Shown here in pieces: positions 52,043 through 61,593 of a DNA stretch of 64,000 nucleotides. Within the stretch, counting starts at the first letter, position 1, and every line of letters starts with the position of its first letter. A model generated the notes under the pieces. The model worked only from the letters and a program-made list of their open reading frames with translations, was not told the origin of the DNA and did not search any database. The stretch is from Aneurinibacillus sp. Ricciae_BoGa-3 (lineage in GTDB: Bacteria; Bacillota; Bacilli; Aneurinibacillales; Aneurinibacillaceae). A program made the position numbers and the translations under genes. The stretch spans positions 2,792,001-2,856,000 of the forward strand of contig NZ_CP116887.1 of assembly GCF_028421645.1 (NCBI RefSeq), given 5' to 3'.

Positions 52043-52154
52043 TTTCCGCTTCCCCCTTCTTATCTCTTCCAAATTTTGCTTGTCGATGGCCACAAATGTC
52101 CCGGCTTTAATCTACCTTCCATTAAGCTTCTCTTAATTTGAGCCACAATGGAGT

Positions 52155-52183
52155 TTGAGGTTTTTTCAATTGAGGTTTTTCAA
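52155..52183. repeat. Tandem direct repeat in the gap before the permease
   Basis: TTGAGGTTTTTTCAA and TTGAGGTTTTTCAA follow one another directly. They lie in the 360-base stretch between HyuA copy 3 and the permease. Apart from a weak -24/-12-like TGGCC...AAGCA at 52077-52093, nothing else is recognised there. Confidence 0.6.
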
Positions 52184-52404
52184 AATTCGGTTATATCGCC
52201 TCCTTCGCCGCTATAGGGGTATGGATAGGTTTATTACTAATCAAATAATAAATGAAAGAAATCAATAAAAATGTATTGTGTGATAAAATCTAACAAGTTT
52301 TTTATCTTCTGTATACGAATCAATTTTATAGGCATGTACTCGTTTGATAGAAATACGTTCTTATGAAATTGATTTATCTACATACCTCTTAAGAAAGATG
52401 CAGT

Positions 52405-53775
52405 CTAAACAAGCGATGCAATAGCCTTAACTTGAACTCTCAAAGCTTGGCTCGGAATATAAGCCAAAGGTGTTGCTTTAATAGATTTGGCGGTCACTGA
52501 TTCCAAGGTAGCCCCCGAACGAATCGCTTCTTGAACAGCTTCCTGTGTAGCCATTTCCACGGCATCTTCTCGCTCCATCCCTTTTAACCAATACATGCGG
52601 TCCACATTTCCGCTTATCGGGGCAATGCAGGCACCAATTGCGGAAACATGCATATAATTGGGAGGCTGAACTACATCAGCCCATGGGAAACGAAACTTTT
52701 TGGCCAACTCTTCACTTCCTTCTCCTACAATCACAATGGGAAGAGGGTCATATTGTGGTTGAAAGCGTTGCATCACGTCAAAAACCGCATCCAATTGATC
52801 ATCACTAATGGAATGCTTACCTCCAAAAGGTAATGTCACAAGTTCTGGCATCGGAATATTGACATGAATACCAGCAATAGTCGCATTTTTCCATCTATCT
52901 TTCGGAAATCCATCCTCTAATACACCAATGCGTGTTGCTTCTGTGGTCATGTCAATGACAATACAGTCATTGAGTTGCGTTAAAAACGAAGCTCCCCGAA
53001 GGCTCGTGGTCATTCCCGAATAAAGTGCTCGGATTGGATATCGCAAGGCATAGTCATAAGACATTAACGATCCATCATTTTGAACAAGATAAATTCCAGC
53101 ATCGATGCCAAGTTTGTGCAAAAGCTGATCGAGCCCTTGCAAAGCCTCCTTCATGATCCTGGATAAAGCGGCATTAAGAATGGCGGTGTTTTCCCGCTGA
53201 AGAAATCCAATGCTCCCTAGTTCATGGGATAAGGTAAAAGAATGTTCTTTACCCAGTGTTTCTTGGATCCAACCCATAACCATTCGTTCATGACTATCAT
53301 TCACCGGTGAAAAAGTACTTGTAATAGCAAAGGCGTCGAAACAGTGCGAAGAAATGGATTGAAGGAACGTATCAAGCGCTGGGCGAGAAGGTAAAGATTC
53401 CGATTCCCTCCCATCAACTTCATGGCCACCTTGTAACTCACAATAAACGAGTCCAATCGCCTTACGAAAAAGTTCCGACCCTTCATATAGTGGGGTAATG
53501 CTTCCTTTAGCTTGCGAAACCCTAACCGTGCACACCTGAGCTAGAGTTTTCTCCTCCTGCAAAGCGTCAAGAAAAAGATTTGTCCCTACCATCACTGCTT
53601 TAATGTTATACGGGCTAACGTTTGCCTGTTTCAGTAGTTGAGTAATTATTAATTGAATTCCTGTCATCACATCTGGTGTTGTTCGTTGACTAGCAGAGGT
53701 CAAAATATGAAAACGCTGATCCATCACGACTCCGTCGGTTTTTTCTCTACCGACATCAATTCCGATACGAATCAT
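52405..53775 (-). CDS. Degenerate HyuA-like protein, copy 3 (probable pseudoenzyme)
   Basis: The 456-residue HyuA homologue keeps the overall fold (LSHELGSIGFLQRENTAILNAALS, SLMSYDYALRYPI, PISGNVDRMYWLKG) but lost the nucleotide-binding motifs that are intact in the other copies. GGTNTD became GREKTD, DIGGTTTD became DMTTEATR, the GGG-IVR...GPDSVGY segment is largely missing, and VGGGAI became VGEGSE. The frame is otherwise clean and fully open, so it is conserved as a protein. The ATG at 53775 lies inside the end of DUF917 copy 3 and follows GAGGAAG. It may serve as a structural or regulatory subunit. Confidence 0.85.
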   Translation of the reverse strand: MIRIGIDVGREKTDGVVMDQRFHILTSASQRTTPDVMTGIQLIITQLLKQANVSPYNIKAVMVGTNLFLDALQEEKTLAQVCTVRVSQAKGSITPLYEGSELFRKAIGLVYCELQGGHEVDGRESESLPSRPALDTFLQSISSHCFDAFAITSTFSPVNDSHERMVMGWIQETLGKEHSFTLSHELGSIGFLQRENTAILNAALSRIMKEALQGLDQLLHKLGIDAGIYLVQNDGSLMSYDYALRYPIRALYSGMTTSLRGASFLTQLNDCIVIDMTTEATRIGVLEDGFPKDRWKNATIAGIHVNIPMPELVTLPFGGKHSISDDQLDAVFDVMQRFQPQYDPLPIVIVGEGSEELAKKFRFPWADVVQPPNYMHVSAIGACIAPISGNVDRMYWLKGMEREDAVEMATQEAVQEAIRSGATLESVTAKSIKATPLAYIPSQALRVQVKAIASLV

Positions 53776-54895
53776 CCAATTCTTCCTCGCCTTCGTGAAT
53801 CTGAAGTTGTTCCGTCGGAAAAAACTCTGTAGCCAAACCAAAACGTTTTGGCCCCACGATTTCAAGCATTTTTGGATCTCTTAGCAACAAAGGACTGGGA
53901 ATGACTATAATCCATACTTTTCGATGATTTTCCAACTCTTCAATCGTGATGGGGCTTCCAGTAGCCTCATCCAATATGCAAATCAGGTCGGGGACCATTG
54001 CAAGGGCTCGTTCGCCCTTCTTGGCAAGTAAATATTCATTTTTAAATATAACCTCCATTTGCTCACCGACAAAAAAACCGGTTCCTTCTACCATTAGAGC
54101 CCCACTCAATAAACCTCCAACCAAGTTTCTTTGCAGATCCACAATTTTTCCTTCAATTAATTTGCACGGCCTGCCATAAATGGAATTTCCAAAAGTATGG
54201 TTTAATGCAATAAGTATGTGATCAATATTTGCCTGTGCTGCCTTTACGGCTTCACCTAACCTCATAGCGAGAGAAAACGTTTGATGGATAGCGACTTCCC
54301 GAACCGCCCTTCCCTGCATGGGATAACCGGCTATCGCTGCCGAGCCCCCCCATTCGATTACCTTATCACGTGCCTCATGTTCTACCTGTTCATTTGCTGC
54401 TTGGTGAATCCGGTGGCACTCCCCGCGATCATTCACCATGGTCAATGGGGTAGCCTGTATACCAAATGCGTGGAAGGTAGTCATCTGCAATTCTGAAAAG
54501 GCTCGACCCATCCCGTCGCAATCAAGAAGGGGCAGTTTAGATAAGGCAGCTGCCAGAACGGGGACCATAGCCTCCATTCCTCCTATTTCGAAACCCATCA
54601 CCGCTCCGATAGTAATTCCCTTTTCTTTTTCCAACATGTTAATAGCGCTAGGTATTTCTGTTTGTGTGAGAAGTTTTTCGTTCAAAATGGTTGGTGAACC
54701 CATAATGGCCACCGGTACAACCCACTCTTCATCACATACAGCCATAGGCGACAATAGGGTAACCGGCCCCTCCTCACGAACGGATCGAAGTGCTAATAAC
54801 TCAAGCAATCTGCTGTCGCCTCCCCCACCTGATCCGAGATACCTGGCACCACACGCCAAATATGGAATGTCTTGCTCGGTTAGTTGCTTCTTCAT
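53756..54895 (-). CDS. DUF917 (S-methyl-thiohydantoin desulfurase-type) protein, copy 3
   Basis: The 379-residue protein is the most divergent of the three, with LGSGGGGDSRLLELL, CDGMGRAFSELQMTTF and DLICILDEATGSPITIEEL. It is the first gene of the operon, directly behind a -24/-12 promoter, and overlaps HyuA copy 3 by 20 bases. The C-terminus is acidic. Confidence 0.82.
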   Translation of the reverse strand: MKKQLTEQDIPYLACGARYLGSGGGGDSRLLELLALRSVREEGPVTLLSPMAVCDEEWVVPVAIMGSPTILNEKLLTQTEIPSAINMLEKEKGITIGAVMGFEIGGMEAMVPVLAAALSKLPLLDCDGMGRAFSELQMTTFHAFGIQATPLTMVNDRGECHRIHQAANEQVEHEARDKVIEWGGSAAIAGYPMQGRAVREVAIHQTFSLAMRLGEAVKAAQANIDHILIALNHTFGNSIYGRPCKLIEGKIVDLQRNLVGGLLSGALMVEGTGFFVGEQMEVIFKNEYLLAKKGERALAMVPDLICILDEATGSPITIEELENHRKVWIIVIPSPLLLRDPKMLEIVGPKRFGLATEFFPTEQLQIHEGEEELDDSYRN

Positions 54896-54918
54896 GGTTT
54901 ATCCTCTCACCTTTCATT

Positions 54919-54936
54919 AAGCAAATTGCATGCCAA
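54919..54936 (-). promoter_or_regulatory. Sigma-54 promoter of the hydantoinase-type operon
   Basis: The minus strand reads TTGGCATGCAATTTGCTT, with GG and GC 12 bases apart. Transcription would start about 15 bases before the ATG at 54895. The 160 bases upstream contain repeated TTCTCAA motifs (55003, 55087, and inverted at 55105) that could be activator half-sites. Confidence 0.82.
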
Positions 54937-55099
54937 TCCATTTCTATAGGATTTGTTAATAAACAGCTCTAAAATTTGACTAAAAACAAAAAGTAATTTG
55001 AATTCTCAACATAAAATCCAGAGAAGAAAAATAAAAAATGCGAACTAACTTCCCATTTCTCTTTTTTTATCATTTTTTCGCACTATTTCTCAATAATTT

Positions 55100-56524
55100 T
55101 CATTTTGAGAATTTTTTCTCACGAGTAATCGCTTTTAGGCGTCGATAAAGAGTCGCGATACTCATTCCTAATGCCTCAGCAGCCTTTCTTTTTCCTTCGG
55201 TACTGTTTCCATAGCGAAGAATGGCTTGTTCTATCAAATACGCTTCAGATTTTTCAGTATTCAGTAAGGAAGAATCTAAAAAGCCCCCTTTTTTTAATAA
55301 CAAGTCTATCTTTTCAATAGCCCCATCGTTATCTTCACGGACTTGAAGATAACGATGGGATGATGGCAAGCTACTTATCGTAACCAAGTCTCCGATTTCC
55401 AGATTCACAATATATTCAATAACATTTTCAAGTTCACGTATATTTCCCGGCCAGTGGTATTGATATAGCCGTGTCAAGGCTTGTGATGAAATACGTTTGG
55501 GTTCTTTCCCCAAACGCTCTCCATGCCGCTTCATAAAGTACTGGATAAGCTCATATAGATCCTCCATTCTTTCACGTAAAGGAGGAATGGAAAAGGGAAT
55601 CACGTTTAATCGAAAGTATAAATCTTCCCGGAATTGTTGATTGGCAATCATAGTTTCTAAATCTTTATGGGTAGCTGCAATCACCCGAACATCTATGGGA
55701 ATACTATCTGAACCTCCGACTCGCTCGGTCCTCCTCTCCTGCAAAACTCGCAAAAGCTTGGCTTGTAGAAAAAGTGGCATATCCCCTATTTCATCCAGAA
55801 ACAGCGTTCCACCATGGGCCATTTCAAAACGACCAGGTTTACCACCTTTTTTTGCCCCGGTAAATGAACCTTCTTCATAACCAAAGAGCTCACTTTCCAA
55901 AAGAGACTCCGGAATTGCAGCACAATTGATGGCTACAAACGGACCTTTTTGGCGGTGGCTAGCTCCATGAATTGCCTGGGCAAGGACTTCCTTTCCTGTT
56001 CCACTTTCTCCCCTGATCAAAATGGTTGAATCACTTTTCGCTACCTTTTCCGCCTGTGCTTTTAAAGCTGAAATACCTTCACTGTTACCGCGAATGTCAG
56101 TAAAAGAATAACGTGTGGCATATTTCTTTTGTTTATCTACACTAGGTACTAAAACCCTTTTTGTAAATTGCAAAACTGCCCCCACCGCTCGTTTGTTAAC
56201 AATCAGAGGATGTAAACGACAACAGTAAGGGTACAGCACCTCTGTAGAATCCTTAATTTGAACCCTAAAATCTATAATTGGCTTTCCTTTTTCGACAAAC
56301 TGAATCAGTTTCGAAGCTGCCGTGGACTCTAGAAGCTCTAGGAGACGTTTGTTTATTAAAGTCATTTGTGAACGTCCCCATACATTCTCCGCAAACGTAT
56401 TGGTATGAACGACACTTCCTTGATGATCAACAACCAAAATAGGGGTTGAAATCAACGATAAAAGTGTGATGGTTTCTTGTAACAACCATTTTTTCTCATT
56501 TATCAATGATTCTATCTTGTCCAT
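55100..56524 (-). CDS. Sigma-54-dependent activator with PAS domain (hydantoinase operon)
   Basis: The 474-residue protein has a PAS domain in the first 120 residues ([27 protein letters not shown]). The AAA+ core carries [14 protein letters not shown] (Ser in place of the usual Ala in the sigma-54 contact loop) and DEIGDM, and a Fis-type helix-turn-helix follows ([20 protein letters not shown]). The ATG at 56524 follows AAAGGAG. It lies directly upstream of the sigma-54 promoter of the hydantoinase-type operon in the same direction, and is its probable regulator, perhaps sensing the substrate through PAS. Confidence 0.9.
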   Translation of the reverse strand: MDKIESLINEKKWLLQETITLLSLISTPILVVDHQGSVVHTNTFAENVWGRSQMTLINKRLLELLESTAASKLIQFVEKGKPIIDFRVQIKDSTEVLYPYCCRLHPLIVNKRAVGAVLQFTKRVLVPSVDKQKKYATRYSFTDIRGNSEGISALKAQAEKVAKSDSTILIRGESGTGKEVLAQAIHGASHRQKGPFVAINCAAIPESLLESELFGYEEGSFTGAKKGGKPGRFEMAHGGTLFLDEIGDMPLFLQAKLLRVLQERRTERVGGSDSIPIDVRVIAATHKDLETMIANQQFREDLYFRLNVIPFSIPPLRERMEDLYELIQYFMKRHGERLGKEPKRISSQALTRLYQYHWPGNIRELENVIEYIVNLEIGDLVTISSLPSSHRYLQVREDNDGAIEKIDLLLKKGGFLDSSLLNTEKSEAYLIEQAILRYGNSTEGKRKAAEALGMSIATLYRRLKAITREKKFSK

Positions 56525-56660
56525 TTGTACTCCTTTCACTGCTTTCCACTTCAGCTATACCCTCTTATTCTTCCACACACATTAAATCCCTTTAGTTCTT
56601 AGATGCTAAAATTATAGAAAAAACTTAATAAAGTAAATAGATTCATTTTTAATCAGTTCG

Positions 56661-56689
56661 TTGTATATTTATGCTTATTGGCGTATTAT
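56661..56689 (+). promoter_or_regulatory. SigmaA-type promoter of the APC permease
   Basis: TTGTAT and TATTAT are separated by 17 bases, about 70 bases before the ATG at 56762. Confidence 0.55.
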
Positions 56690-56761
56690 CATTAATGCAG
56701 TCCTTTATAAAACAACTGCGTCCCTTAATAGATAAACAACCAGATTGGAAGGAAAGCATAA

Positions 56762-58165
56762 ATGAATCCAACTCACAATAACAAAAAGCTAGGTGTAGCA
56801 GGCTTATCTCTCATTAGTATAAATGCAATTCTCGGGTTAAAAAATATCCCTTTTGCTTCAACGATTGGGCCATCTGCCATTACTTTTTGGGTGTTAGCAG
56901 CTTTTTTCTATTTCGTACCCATCAGTTTAATCGTGGCTGAGCTGGCAACGGCGTACCCAAACCAGGGAGGAATGAGTACGTGGGTCAACCGGGCCTTTGG
57001 TAAAAAAGCAAGCTTTTTATGCAGCTGGTTTTTCTGGGTTGCCAATTTTACGTATTACCCCTCGCTATTAATAGGTATAACGGTGAATGTTTCGTATGCG
57101 ATCAACCAGCCTCAAATCGTGCATAACACGTGGTTAACGACCGTAATTTCTGTTACGATTTTTTGGGTTCTCACCTTACTCACATTACGCGGAACCCAAA
57201 TGAGCGGGAAGCTCGCAGCTATTGGCGCTCCACTGGGGGTAATGGTCCCGGCCGTTTTAATTTTTGGGTTTGGCTGTCTGAGCCTATTTCATGGACATCC
57301 TTCAGCAACGCAATTTACGGCCCATTCGATTGCACCAAATAATCTTTCGCTGGATACGGTAATGTTTCTATCAACTCTGATGTTTGCTTTTTCAGGTACA
57401 GAAATGCTTGGGACGATTGCCGGGGATGTGAGAAATCCGCGAAAAACTTTTCCTAAAGCAATTTTTATCACTTCGGTGATTATTGCCGGTGTTTACATTC
57501 TTGGCACAATGGCTTTTCAATTTGTTATTAAGATTACGCCAGATCAAACAGCCACCGCTCTTTATTTATTTGCCGACCAAGTAACAAGCGAATTTCATCT
57601 ACCGTTCCGATTATCGCAGATTTTAGGAATATGTTTTGTCGTCTCTGTGATAGGTTCGCTGTCATTTTTAATTTTGAATCCTAGCGTCATGATTTATGAA
57701 AGCGGAAAAACGATACTTCCTGCTTCCTTAACCAAAGTAAACCGTGTAAATATGCCTGTTCGGCTGATTGTCTGGCAGGCTGTTGGCGTAACAGTCATTT
57801 TACTGTTTTCCGGGTTCGTTCCAACAGTTTCGACAGCCCTAAATATGCTTACCCTCATGGCAACATTAGCATTTTTTATTCCATATCTATTCTTAATCAG
57901 CGCTTATATCAAACTGCGGCTGACAGATAAAGCAACGACAAGGCCGTTCAAGTTAAAAAGTAATTTATTGGCTTATGTCATAGCGTTAGTGGGGCTGGCT
58001 TCTGTAGTGGGTACGATTGTTCTCACGTTGATTCCCGCCCCACATACAACCATGGCCCAATATGCACCCCTCGTTGCAGGACCTGTAGTGTTTGCTGTTT
58101 TGGGCCTATGGTTTTATCATGCAGGCACAAAAGAAAAACGTGTTGAATTAAAAAAAGCAAGCTAA
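56762..58165 (+). CDS. APC-superfamily amino acid permease/antiporter
   Basis: The 467-residue transporter has twelve hydrophobic segments and APC landmarks: LSLISINAILGLKNIPFAS, AELATAYPNQGGMSTWVNRAFG and FSGTEMLGTIAGDVRNPRKTFPKAI. The last two are similar to glutamate/GABA antiporters (GadC group). It begins at ATG after GGAAGGA and is divergent from the sigma-54 activator. It may export or import an amino acid produced by the hydantoin pathway; context is the only support. Confidence 0.85.
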   Translation: MNPTHNNKKLGVAGLSLISINAILGLKNIPFASTIGPSAITFWVLAAFFYFVPISLIVAELATAYPNQGGMSTWVNRAFGKKASFLCSWFFWVANFTYYPSLLIGITVNVSYAINQPQIVHNTWLTTVISVTIFWVLTLLTLRGTQMSGKLAAIGAPLGVMVPAVLIFGFGCLSLFHGHPSATQFTAHSIAPNNLSLDTVMFLSTLMFAFSGTEMLGTIAGDVRNPRKTFPKAIFITSVIIAGVYILGTMAFQFVIKITPDQTATALYLFADQVTSEFHLPFRLSQILGICFVVSVIGSLSFLILNPSVMIYESGKTILPASLTKVNRVNMPVRLIVWQAVGVTVILLFSGFVPTVSTALNMLTLMATLAFFIPYLFLISAYIKLRLTDKATTRPFKLKSNLLAYVIALVGLASVVGTIVLTLIPAPHTTMAQYAPLVAGPVVFAVLGLWFYHAGTKEKRVELKKAS

Positions 58166-58241
58166 AAAAGTACAGGCGTATACGTCTTAAGGTATTGCTC
58201 GTTCCGGTTTTATTTGAAAGGGATACGAAATGTGTAACAAA

Positions 58242-58284
58242 AAAAGAGTATGAGTAATGGCATAGTCCTAGCTGATACTCTTTT
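58242..58284 (+). terminator. Terminator of the permease gene
   Basis: AAAAGAGTAT and ATACTCTTTT arms enclose a loop of 23 bases, with a T run at the end. The following stretch to 58476 is AT-rich and shows no gene. Confidence 0.7.
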
Positions 58285-58476
58285 CTCTATGCACATATAA
58301 ACCTAAGTTTACATCACCTTTTTTGGTATTCGCTCATGCATGAATTGTTGCAGTGAAATTTGCCAATGCCATTACCCGGTGTTACAACAGCCCAATTTTG
58401 TCGCAAATCAAGCATACTTGAATGTTTTAACATAAATTGTGATTAGCCGTTATTGAGGAAAAAGGAGGCGATTTTT

Positions 58477-59601
58477 ATGACAAAAACTCTTATCTTGAAA
58501 AAGCCTGTTATTGCGGTAACCGGAAGCGCGGGTAAAACCACGACCAAAGAAATGATAGCCTCCATCCTTCGCAGAAAATGGCGCATCTTCGCTTCCTATC
58601 GAAGTTTTAATCAATACACATGCTCTGCCGCTAACGCAATACGAATTCGTCCGTTTCACAAGGCCGCGGTCTTAGAGTTTGGCATGGGTGCGAGAGGACA
58701 GATAAAAAAACACTGCCATTTTATTCAGCCAAACATCGGAGTCATTACTAATGTCGGAACAGCTCATATTGGAAATGTCGGAGGAACTGTGCGGGGCATT
58801 GCCCACGCGAAGTCCGAGTTGATTAAACACATGAAGCAAACCGGGTTTCTGGTTATCAATGCGGACGATCCCAATTCAAGGTTACTTGAAACACAAGCCT
58901 TTCGTGGAACAATAGCTACAGTGGGAATAAATCAGGAAGCTAATTATCGTGCTTATAATATTCAGTATCGAGCAGGCGGGATGAGCTTTCAAATAGTATT
59001 AGACAGTAAGGAATATCTTTTCGATATCCCGATTTATGGGACGCACAATATTTATAATGCACTGAATGCGATTGCGGTGTCCCATCACCTTGGTTTTAGT
59101 CCAAAAGAAATGAGGGCGGGCTTGCGTTTTTATAAGCGAACACCTCACCGTATGAACGTTTTTCGTTTTTCTAACAATGTTACATTAATTGATGATGCAT
59201 GCAGCGCAAATCCCAACTCAATGAAAGCAGCACTGGACGTGCTTGTAAAAGTAGACGGAAAAAGAAAAATTGCCGTTCTCGGTACAATGCTTGCCATGGG
59301 AAAATATTCAGCAAAAGCACATAAGGAAGTTGGCAAGTATGCAGCGAAGTGCGGTATCAACTATTTGTATACCTATGGCAAGAAAGCTCAGTTAATTGCA
59401 AAAAGTGCCATCGTAGCCGGGTTTCCCGCAGAAAAAGTGAAAAGATTTGAATCGGAAAAGATGCTTAAGAAAAGCCTCGACGCCATGCTTAAACCTGATA
59501 CTACCATCCTTATAAAAGCGTCTCACAAGATTAAATTGGAAAAGACAGTGGAATATCTGAAGAAGCGTTTGTTCCAAAAAAGATGGAAACTGATTAAATG
59601 A
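58477..59601 (+). CDS. MurF-like Mur ligase lacking the N-terminal substrate domain
   Basis: The 374-residue protein begins almost at its P-loop VTGSAGKTTTKEMIASIL, followed by GMGARGQIKKH, NVGTAHIGNVG, INADDPNSRLL, GTHNIYNALNAIAVSHHLG and DDACSANPNSMKAALDVL, all MurF motifs. MurF is normally about 450 residues and has an N-terminal domain of roughly 80 residues that binds the UDP-sugar; that domain is missing. The protein is basic. A role with a non-standard acceptor is likely. The ATG follows AAAAAGGAGGCG, and the next gene overlaps by four bases. Confidence 0.85.
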   Translation: MTKTLILKKPVIAVTGSAGKTTTKEMIASILRRKWRIFASYRSFNQYTCSAANAIRIRPFHKAAVLEFGMGARGQIKKHCHFIQPNIGVITNVGTAHIGNVGGTVRGIAHAKSELIKHMKQTGFLVINADDPNSRLLETQAFRGTIATVGINQEANYRAYNIQYRAGGMSFQIVLDSKEYLFDIPIYGTHNIYNALNAIAVSHHLGFSPKEMRAGLRFYKRTPHRMNVFRFSNNVTLIDDACSANPNSMKAALDVLVKVDGKRKIAVLGTMLAMGKYSAKAHKEVGKYAAKCGINYLYTYGKKAQLIAKSAIVAGFPAEKVKRFESEKMLKKSLDAMLKPDTTILIKASHKIKLEKTVEYLKKRLFQKRWKLIK

Positions 59602-60359
59602 AAAGGGAAAAAGAATATATGCCTCCCTTGCTCAAGGCAAACAGTGCATGTCTGATTCATGCAGACACTGGACGTGTGCTATTCCAGAAAAATGCGCGAC
59701 AGGCGCTGCCGCCAGCAAGCCTCACAAAGATGATGACAGCGCTTATTGTTATGGAGGAGGTAAAACGCGGAGCAATCAGGCTCGATAAACAGGTAAGGGT
59801 AAGCCGGTATGCTTCTTCCAGGCGGGGATCAACAATGAAACTTCGAAGGGGAGAAAGAATAACATTACATGAGCTTATGCAGGGGCTGATGATGGCATCA
59901 GGCAATGATGCCGCGACTGCACTAGCTGAGAGTCTTGCGGGAACTGAATCAGAGTTTGTAAAAAGAATGAATAGGAAGACGGTGGAATTAGAACTAGAAG
60001 GCACACATTTTACGAATCCGCATGGACTCTCTGCAGTAGGACATTACTCCTGCGCTTATGATCTGGCAATGATCGCGCGTGCGCTTCTTCAGCATCGGAA
60101 AATTCTTCGTTATACTTCAGTTCGGCGCGCTATTATTCGAAAAAACACATCGCACCGCCGCCTGCTTAAGAATACGAATTCTCTGCTGGGAAATGCCGTT
60201 GGAGTAGATGGCGTGAAAACGGGATATACCCCCCAGGCAAAATACTGTTTATGTGCTAGCATGCATACCCTTAACGGTAGATTTATCGCTGTTGTCATGG
60301 GACTTACAACCAAGAGGGAGAGAAACCAGGAAGCGATGAAGCTTCTTCATAGTGTTTGA
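59598..60359 (+). CDS. D-alanyl-D-alanine carboxypeptidase-like protein without signal peptide
   Basis: The 253-residue penicillin-binding-type serine peptidase has SLTK (Ser41/Lys44), the SGN motif in LMMASGNDAATALAESL, and KTG in DGVKTGYTP. These are the active-site elements of DacA/DacF. Unlike those enzymes it has no N-terminal signal and no C-terminal membrane anchor domain; the start MKREKEYMPPLLKANSACLI leads straight into the domain. It overlaps the MurF-like gene (ATGA), so the two probably act on the same D-Ala-type peptide bond, perhaps in the cytoplasm. Confidence 0.85.
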   Translation: MKREKEYMPPLLKANSACLIHADTGRVLFQKNARQALPPASLTKMMTALIVMEEVKRGAIRLDKQVRVSRYASSRRGSTMKLRRGERITLHELMQGLMMASGNDAATALAESLAGTESEFVKRMNRKTVELELEGTHFTNPHGLSAVGHYSCAYDLAMIARALLQHRKILRYTSVRRAIIRKNTSHRRLLKNTNSLLGNAVGVDGVKTGYTPQAKYCLCASMHTLNGRFIAVVMGLTTKRERNQEAMKLLHSV

Positions 60360-60415
60360 GCCTTCTTGCTTAATTGATAATAGGATTTTTATTATCTATG
60401 TTGTAAAAAACAAAG

Positions 60416-60587
60416 TTAAAATGGATTTGTGTTCTTCCATTTCTTCTCCCAAATCGTATCCAGGTAATTAGGATCAATGTTGGCTAACAAAGGGGATTGG
60501 ACACCACCTTGTGGACTTCCGATCTCAGTCTTGTAAAAATGATCATCTTTCACGAAGCCTGTATTCAACTATTTCCGTGTTAGTTTT
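60416..60587 (-). pseudogene. Fragment of a group II intron reverse transcriptase/maturase
   Basis: On the minus strand the frame encodes TGFVKDDHFYKTEIGSPQGG and then VQSPLLANI, followed by YLDTIWEKKW. This is the conserved region between RT blocks 3 and 4 of group II intron proteins. An in-frame TAG replaces a tryptophan just upstream (RK-stop-LNTG). The YADD catalytic block and the rest are gone. No ribozyme domain V was recognised. Confidence 0.8.
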
Positions 60588-60610
60588 AATACTCTTCTGC
60601 CACAGATTCT

Positions 60611-60721
60611 TTGCTCCACAAGGAAGTAAAAGATCGGGAAGATAAATCGAGGGAGAGACGTTTAAAACAAGCGAATCTCCCTAACCACAAGGTATTGTCA
60701 AGTGGTTTCAGAGTTGCATGA
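60611..60721 (+). pseudogene. Fragment resembling IS21-family helper ATPase IstB
   Basis: A short frame encodes LLHKEVKDREDKSRERRLKQ followed by ANLPNHKVLSSGF and a stop. The pattern of charged residues followed by rrLkqAnLP..K.L..F is that of the N-terminal part of IstB. The remainder is missing. The stretch from 60722 to 61060 shows no gene, only AT-rich DNA with the short complementary patch GGGAGATTCATCCCCC, possibly from another mobile element. Confidence 0.5.
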
Positions 60722-61060
60722 ACAAATGGCGATCATTATTACCTCAAACAAAGTATATACGGGAGATTCATCCCCCACCTAGGCTAATAGCTTTGAAGAA
60801 GGGGACTTCTCGCCAATCATGTTAAAATCGAAACGTTGAAATCTGGGAGCTTTAGCATTTAAACAAAAATAATTAAGAAATTGATTAATTTAACAAATAA
60901 TTTTTCTGAATAGTTTAAGCAACAATTTTCTTGCTGGTGACATTCTAATTCTTATCTTCATTAAGATAACCCCTCTATAAATGTATTTAAATAACAGCCC
61001 TTGAAAGAGAATTTGATAATGTAAGCGATACCAAATAAATGCAAAAAAATTGGATGATAA

Positions 61061-61243
61061 CTAACGGTTTTTATTGAGTTTCTTTTTAACGATGTCTTTT
61101 GGGCTCCAGCAATCAAATTTATAGTTTGGTTTTGTTTGATAATTAAGTCTTGAACATTGATAATCTACCTTTTTTCCGTTATCCTTTAGAACCATAAAGT
61201 GTTGACAACTAGCACAGCAATGATATTTATTATAAATTTCCAT
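61061..61243 (-). CDS. Small cysteine-rich protein
   Basis: The 60-residue protein has CCASC near residue 9, then single cysteines around residues 30 and 45 (QCSRL, DCW), a spacing able to bind one zinc ion. The C-terminus is Lys-rich. An AGGAGGG lies somewhat far upstream. The family is unknown to me. Confidence 0.55.
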   Translation of the reverse strand: MEIYNKYHCCASCQHFMVLKDNGKKVDYQCSRLNYQTKPNYKFDCWSPKDIVKKKLNKNR

Positions 61244-61545
61244 GATTATCTTCTTTTTCCCTCCTTATTATTACTTCCTTATTTTTGGTACGAACCTTGA
61301 AAAATAGAAATACACTTCATTGTTTGGTAACGTAATTGTGTCGAGCAATCACTGCGATACAACACTATTACTATAAAACCGAAGATATGATTTGTCACTA
61401 GAATGTAATTACATAAAATAGGATTTATTTATAGCATTTTTATGACAAAGAAAGTAATAAACGAATTGATACAATGGTCTTATATCCTCTATCTATGATG
61501 TGATTTTTTTACTAAACGGCTATAAACATCCAAAATAAACAAAAG

Positions 61546-61567
61546 CCCCCAATCTAACAGATGGGGG
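61546..61567 (-). terminator. Terminator of the small-gene pair
   Basis: CCCCCAATCT and AGATGGGGG-type arms are followed on the minus strand by GCTTTTGTTTATTTT. The stretch from 61244 to 61545 shows nothing else. Confidence 0.75.
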
Positions 61568-61593
61568 TTCAAAAATTAAAAAATTATATTTCA

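Noticed and set aside
52077..52093. Weak -24/-12-like element (TGGCC...AAGCA) before the NCS1 permease
   Set aside because: The GG-GC spacing is right but both boxes deviate strongly from the three good promoters; listed only as a remark.
60416..60800. Intact group II intron
   Set aside because: Only a short piece of the maturase remains, with an internal stop, and no domain V hairpin or full reverse transcriptase was found.
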